Assembly: GCA_044449065.1 (NCBI GenBank)
Contig: JBIOHP010000056.1
Span: 1-7,710, forward strand
DNA: 7,710 bases
Source of the DNA: JBIOHP01 sp044449065
GTDB taxonomy: Bacteria; Bacteroidota; Ignavibacteria; UBA10030; SZUA-254
Reading direction: 5' to 3'
The translations under genes and the position numbers were made by a program. Position 1 is the first letter of the stretch. Every line of letters starts with the position of its first letter. Below, piece by piece: positions 5,895-7,710 of this stretch. The notes beneath the pieces are model-generated. The model worked only from the letters and a program-made list of their open reading frames with translations. It was not told the DNA's origin and searched no databases.

Positions 5895-7279
5895 GCAACA
5901 GCGGCAGATTTTAAGTTTCGGCTCATAGTTTTTGCGGCTTTTACCGATACAACTGTTCCGAAAAGCGTCGCCGAGTTTGCGCGGTTGATTTTTACGGATA
6001 TATAATCACCGGATCCAAAATCGCCTTTTGGGAAAATGATGGCTTTGTGTCCATCCGTTCTGCCGGACCATTCATCCTTGGATTTTTTGCTCTCACCTTC
6101 CACCAAAACTTCGAATGTTGAGCCGATATGCCCCTGGTTTTTATTAAAAGAAATTTCGGTTTGAAGTTGGACAATTTCGTTAATGCGGGCAGATTTGGTC
6201 TCTTCATCAATATCATCCGTCATTTTGAATGCTGGAGTGTTTTCGCGGGGGGAATATTTAAACATATACGCGCCGTCGAATTTTATTTCTTTCAGTAACT
6301 CAACCGTTTTCCGATGATCGGCGTCGGTTTCGGTCGGAAATCCCGCAATAATATCTGTGGATAATGCGACATCAGGAATCGCAGTTCTGATCTTGTTAAC
6401 TAGTTGTCGGTATGCACCGCTATCGTAAGTGCGATTCATCAGGTCGAGAATCCTATCCGATCCCGATTGCACCGGCAGATGAATGAAATTGCAGATATTC
6501 GAATTATCGGCGATTGTTTGTATCAGTTTATCCGACATATCCTGCGGGTGTGAGGTCATAAATCGTATCCGCATGTTCCGATCAACAAGCGCTACCTCAT
6601 GCATAAGATCTGCAAAGTCATGATTGCCGTCGCGATAGGAATTTACATTTTGACCGAGGAGGGTTACTTCTTTAAATCCTCGCGCGGAAAGTTGTTCGAC
6701 TTCTTTTACAACGCTATGGAGCGTACGGCTGCGTTCACGTCCCCTCGTAAATGGAACCACGCAAAATGAACAAAATTTATCGCATCCCCTCATGATTGAA
6801 AGCCATGCGCAAATCCCGTCGGTGCGGAGGGGGATTATATCATCGTACGTTTCAACGCGCGAAAGCTGAACAGCGATCCCCTTCTCTCCCTGAAGCGCGT
6901 TTGCAATCAGTTCGGGGACTTTGCGATACTCATCCGGTCCCACAATAATATCGACCGATTGTCCCACCCCTTGCGCTTTCTCGCCGTTCAATTTTATTCG
7001 CAGCCGTTCCGCCATGCAACCCAGCACGCCGATTACCACGCCGGGTTTTTCTAATTTTCGCCGTTTGAATTCGCCGAGCCGACCGTATATCCTTTGCTCG
7101 GCATTCTCCCGTACGCTGCACGTGTTCACCAATATTACATCGGCAGATTCCATGTCGGAGATGATCTCGTATCCATCATCTGCAATGAGACTGGAAACGA
7201 CTTCCGAATCGGCGACATTCATCTGGCAACCGTACGTTTCAATGTAAACGCGCTTTTTATGTATCGGTGTAACAGTCAT
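5891..7279 (-). CDS. miaB: tRNA-2-methylthio-N6-dimethylallyladenosine synthase MiaB
   Basis: MiaB is a radical-SAM methylthiotransferase that adds a methylthio group to i6A at position 37 of tRNAs reading UNN codons, after MiaA has added the isopentenyl group. The 462-residue length is normal. The N-terminal UPF0004 domain supplies three cysteines for the auxiliary 4Fe-4S cluster: Cys18 in ETYGCQMN, Cys54 in NTCSVRENA and Cys88 in LGCMAE. The radical-SAM motif CDKFCSFC has Cys166, Cys170 and Cys173. VTLLGQNVNSY (205-215) and HLPVQSGSD (267-275) are classic MiaB blocks. A TRAM domain covers about 387-446. These blocks favour MiaB over the related MtaB and RimO. The leader just before the ATG is AT-rich with no Shine-Dalgarno site. 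It is the first gene of the minus-strand operon and overlaps the SPOR gene by 4 nt. Confidence 0.98.
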   Translation of the reverse strand: MTVTPIHKKRVYIETYGCQMNVADSEVVSSLIADDGYEIISDMESADVILVNTCSVRENAEQRIYGRLGEFKRRKLEKPGVVIGVLGCMAERLRIKLNGEKAQGVGQSVDIIVGPDEYRKVPELIANALQGEKGIAVQLSRVETYDDIIPLRTDGICAWLSIMRGCDKFCSFCVVPFTRGRERSRTLHSVVKEVEQLSARGFKEVTLLGQNVNSYRDGNHDFADLMHEVALVDRNMRIRFMTSHPQDMSDKLIQTIADNSNICNFIHLPVQSGSDRILDLMNRTYDSGAYRQLVNKIRTAIPDVALSTDIIAGFPTETDADHRKTVELLKEIKFDGAYMFKYSPRENTPAFKMTDDIDEETKSARINEIVQLQTEISFNKNQGHIGSTFEVLVEGESKKSKDEWSGRTDGHKAIIFPKGDFGSGDYISVKINRANSATLFGTVVSVKAAKTMSRNLKSAAVA

Positions 7280-7337
7280 CTATAACGAAAATAATCATAT
7301 TCCCTACCTAATCAGGGATCCAAAATCTAATTTGCGA

Positions 7338-7368
7338 GGATACATCCATATTTAAATATATAGTATCC
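7338..7368. promoter_or_regulatory. Interrupted 31-bp palindrome upstream of miaB, operator-like
   Basis: GGATAC (7338-7343) and GTATCC (7363-7368) flank a perfect 12-bp palindrome ATATTTAAATAT (7348-7359), with 4 and 3 unpaired bases in between. The centre lies about 75 bp before the miaB start and just downstream of the transcription start predicted from the promoter candidate at 7383-7411. It could bind a dimeric regulator or form a hairpin in the 5' leader. No regulator family was recognised. Confidence 0.45.
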
Positions 7369-7382
7369 CAATTTATCATATC

Positions 7383-7411
7383 ATAATACGGAAAAAATGG
7401 CAGAAAACCAA
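7383..7411 (-). promoter_or_regulatory. Candidate sigma-70-type promoter of the miaB operon
   Basis: On the minus strand, TTGGTT (7411-7406) and TATTAT (7388-7383) are separated by 17 bp. Transcription would start near 7376 and give a leader of about 97 nt. The surrounding sequence is AT-rich, so chance matches are likely. No -24/-12 sigma-54 promoter was seen here, which argues against simple autoregulation of the activator from this site. Confidence 0.35.
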
Positions 7412-7710
7412 TCATCTATAACCAAATTAACGTAATTTAATGTAAAATATGAGGATTATTGAGGATTTTAAGTTTTCGAGTGTTGACAAAAGGGCAGACT
7501 ATATGATTTTAAATTTTTTCCTGATTCAACGAACTTTTAATTCCATTATCGGGTACAGGCCATTGGACAAAGGGTTCACTCTTTCAAACCCTCATTTCCT
7601 CATGATGAATCGGGATAGGAGCTTTTACTTGGGGTTTGCACCTTCACTACCCTTTTAGCTGTCCAGGATTAGGGGTTCACTTCAATGACCGTACCCATAC
7701 TGTAAGGGAG
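7412..7710. other. Stretch without a convincing gene; possible IS remnant
   Basis: Nearly 300 bp upstream of the operon promoter hold no recognisable protein or RNA gene. A 69-codon forward frame (7449-7658) has no family features, is low in informative composition and lacks a good ribosome binding site. The right part contains three related short motifs: GGGTTCACT at 7572-7580 and 7673-7681, and a diverged form GGGGTTTGCACCTTCACT at 7631-7648. The right-most copy belongs to the IS3-like end described separately. Confidence 0.5.
7660..7684 (-). mobile_element. Sequence resembling an IS3-family terminal inverted repeat
   Basis: Read on the minus strand from 7684, the sequence starts TGAAGTGAACCCC and, after six bases, continues TGGACA. 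Many IS3-family elements have ends of the general form TG...TGNACCCC...TGGACA, so the tip would be at 7684 and the element would extend towards lower coordinates. No transposase fragment was recognised between here and miaB and no matching second end was found, so this would be a remnant or a very short non-autonomous piece. The resemblance is from memory of the family pattern. Confidence 0.35.

Noticed and set aside
7301..7318. Small hairpin TCCCT/AGGGA in the miaB leader
   Set aside because: The stem is only 5 bp with an 8-nt loop, and no riboswitch or attenuator features accompany it.
7571..7592. Hairpin AGGGTT/AACCCT as a possible terminator
   Set aside because: A 6-bp stem with a 10-nt loop and no following T-run on either strand is too weak.
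7449..7658. A 69-codon plus-strand open frame upstream of miaB
   Set aside because: It has no family features and no good ribosome binding site, and it overlaps the short repeats next to the IS3-like end; it may be random or part of a decayed element.

Overview
The window looks like chromosomal DNA from a Gram-negative bacterium of the Bacteroidota/Ignavibacteria (FCB) neighbourhood. This placement is an inference. It rests on an LptE-type lipoprotein, which implies an LPS outer membrane, on the gene order miaB - sigma-54 activator - lptE, which I remember as typical of Bacteroidota relatives, and on weak Shine-Dalgarno sites at most starts. No phylogenetic marker was compared computationally.

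Layout. Bases 1-140 appear to be the right-hand end of an insertion sequence cut by the window edge. It carries two near-identical 18-bp direct repeats of the kind found at IS21-family ends. rpsT (250-504, +) follows with a sigma-70-like promoter, a Shine-Dalgarno site and a strong hairpin terminator at 524-560 that can work in both directions. Bases 591-757 form a mostly non-coding palindromic element with a 19-bp central hairpin and imperfect outer inverted repeats.

From 7279 down to 762 six genes lie head to tail on the minus strand and probably form one operon: miaB, a SPOR-domain envelope protein, a sigma-54 activator without a receiver domain, lptE, a processive family-2 glycosyltransferase, and a TPR protein with an acidic linker. 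The junctions are a 4-nt ATGA overlap, a 7-nt gap, a 20-nt overlap, a 39-nt gap and a 7-nt gap. The operon converges on rpsT, and both can stop at the shared terminator.

Upstream of miaB (7280-7710) no convincing gene is present. There is a promoter candidate on the minus strand, an interrupted 31-bp palindrome just downstream of its predicted start site, and near the edge a 25-bp sequence resembling an IS3-family terminal inverted repeat with related short repeats nearby.

Taken together, the operon joins tRNA modification (MiaB) to envelope building: LPS insertion (LptE), peptidoglycan binding (SPOR) and polysaccharide synthesis (GT2 plus TPR partner), with its own sigma-54 activator in the middle. 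I found no clear new defence or mobile system. The most interesting items are the embedded receiver-less activator, the GT2/TPR pair, the 591-757 palindromic element and the two IS-like edges.
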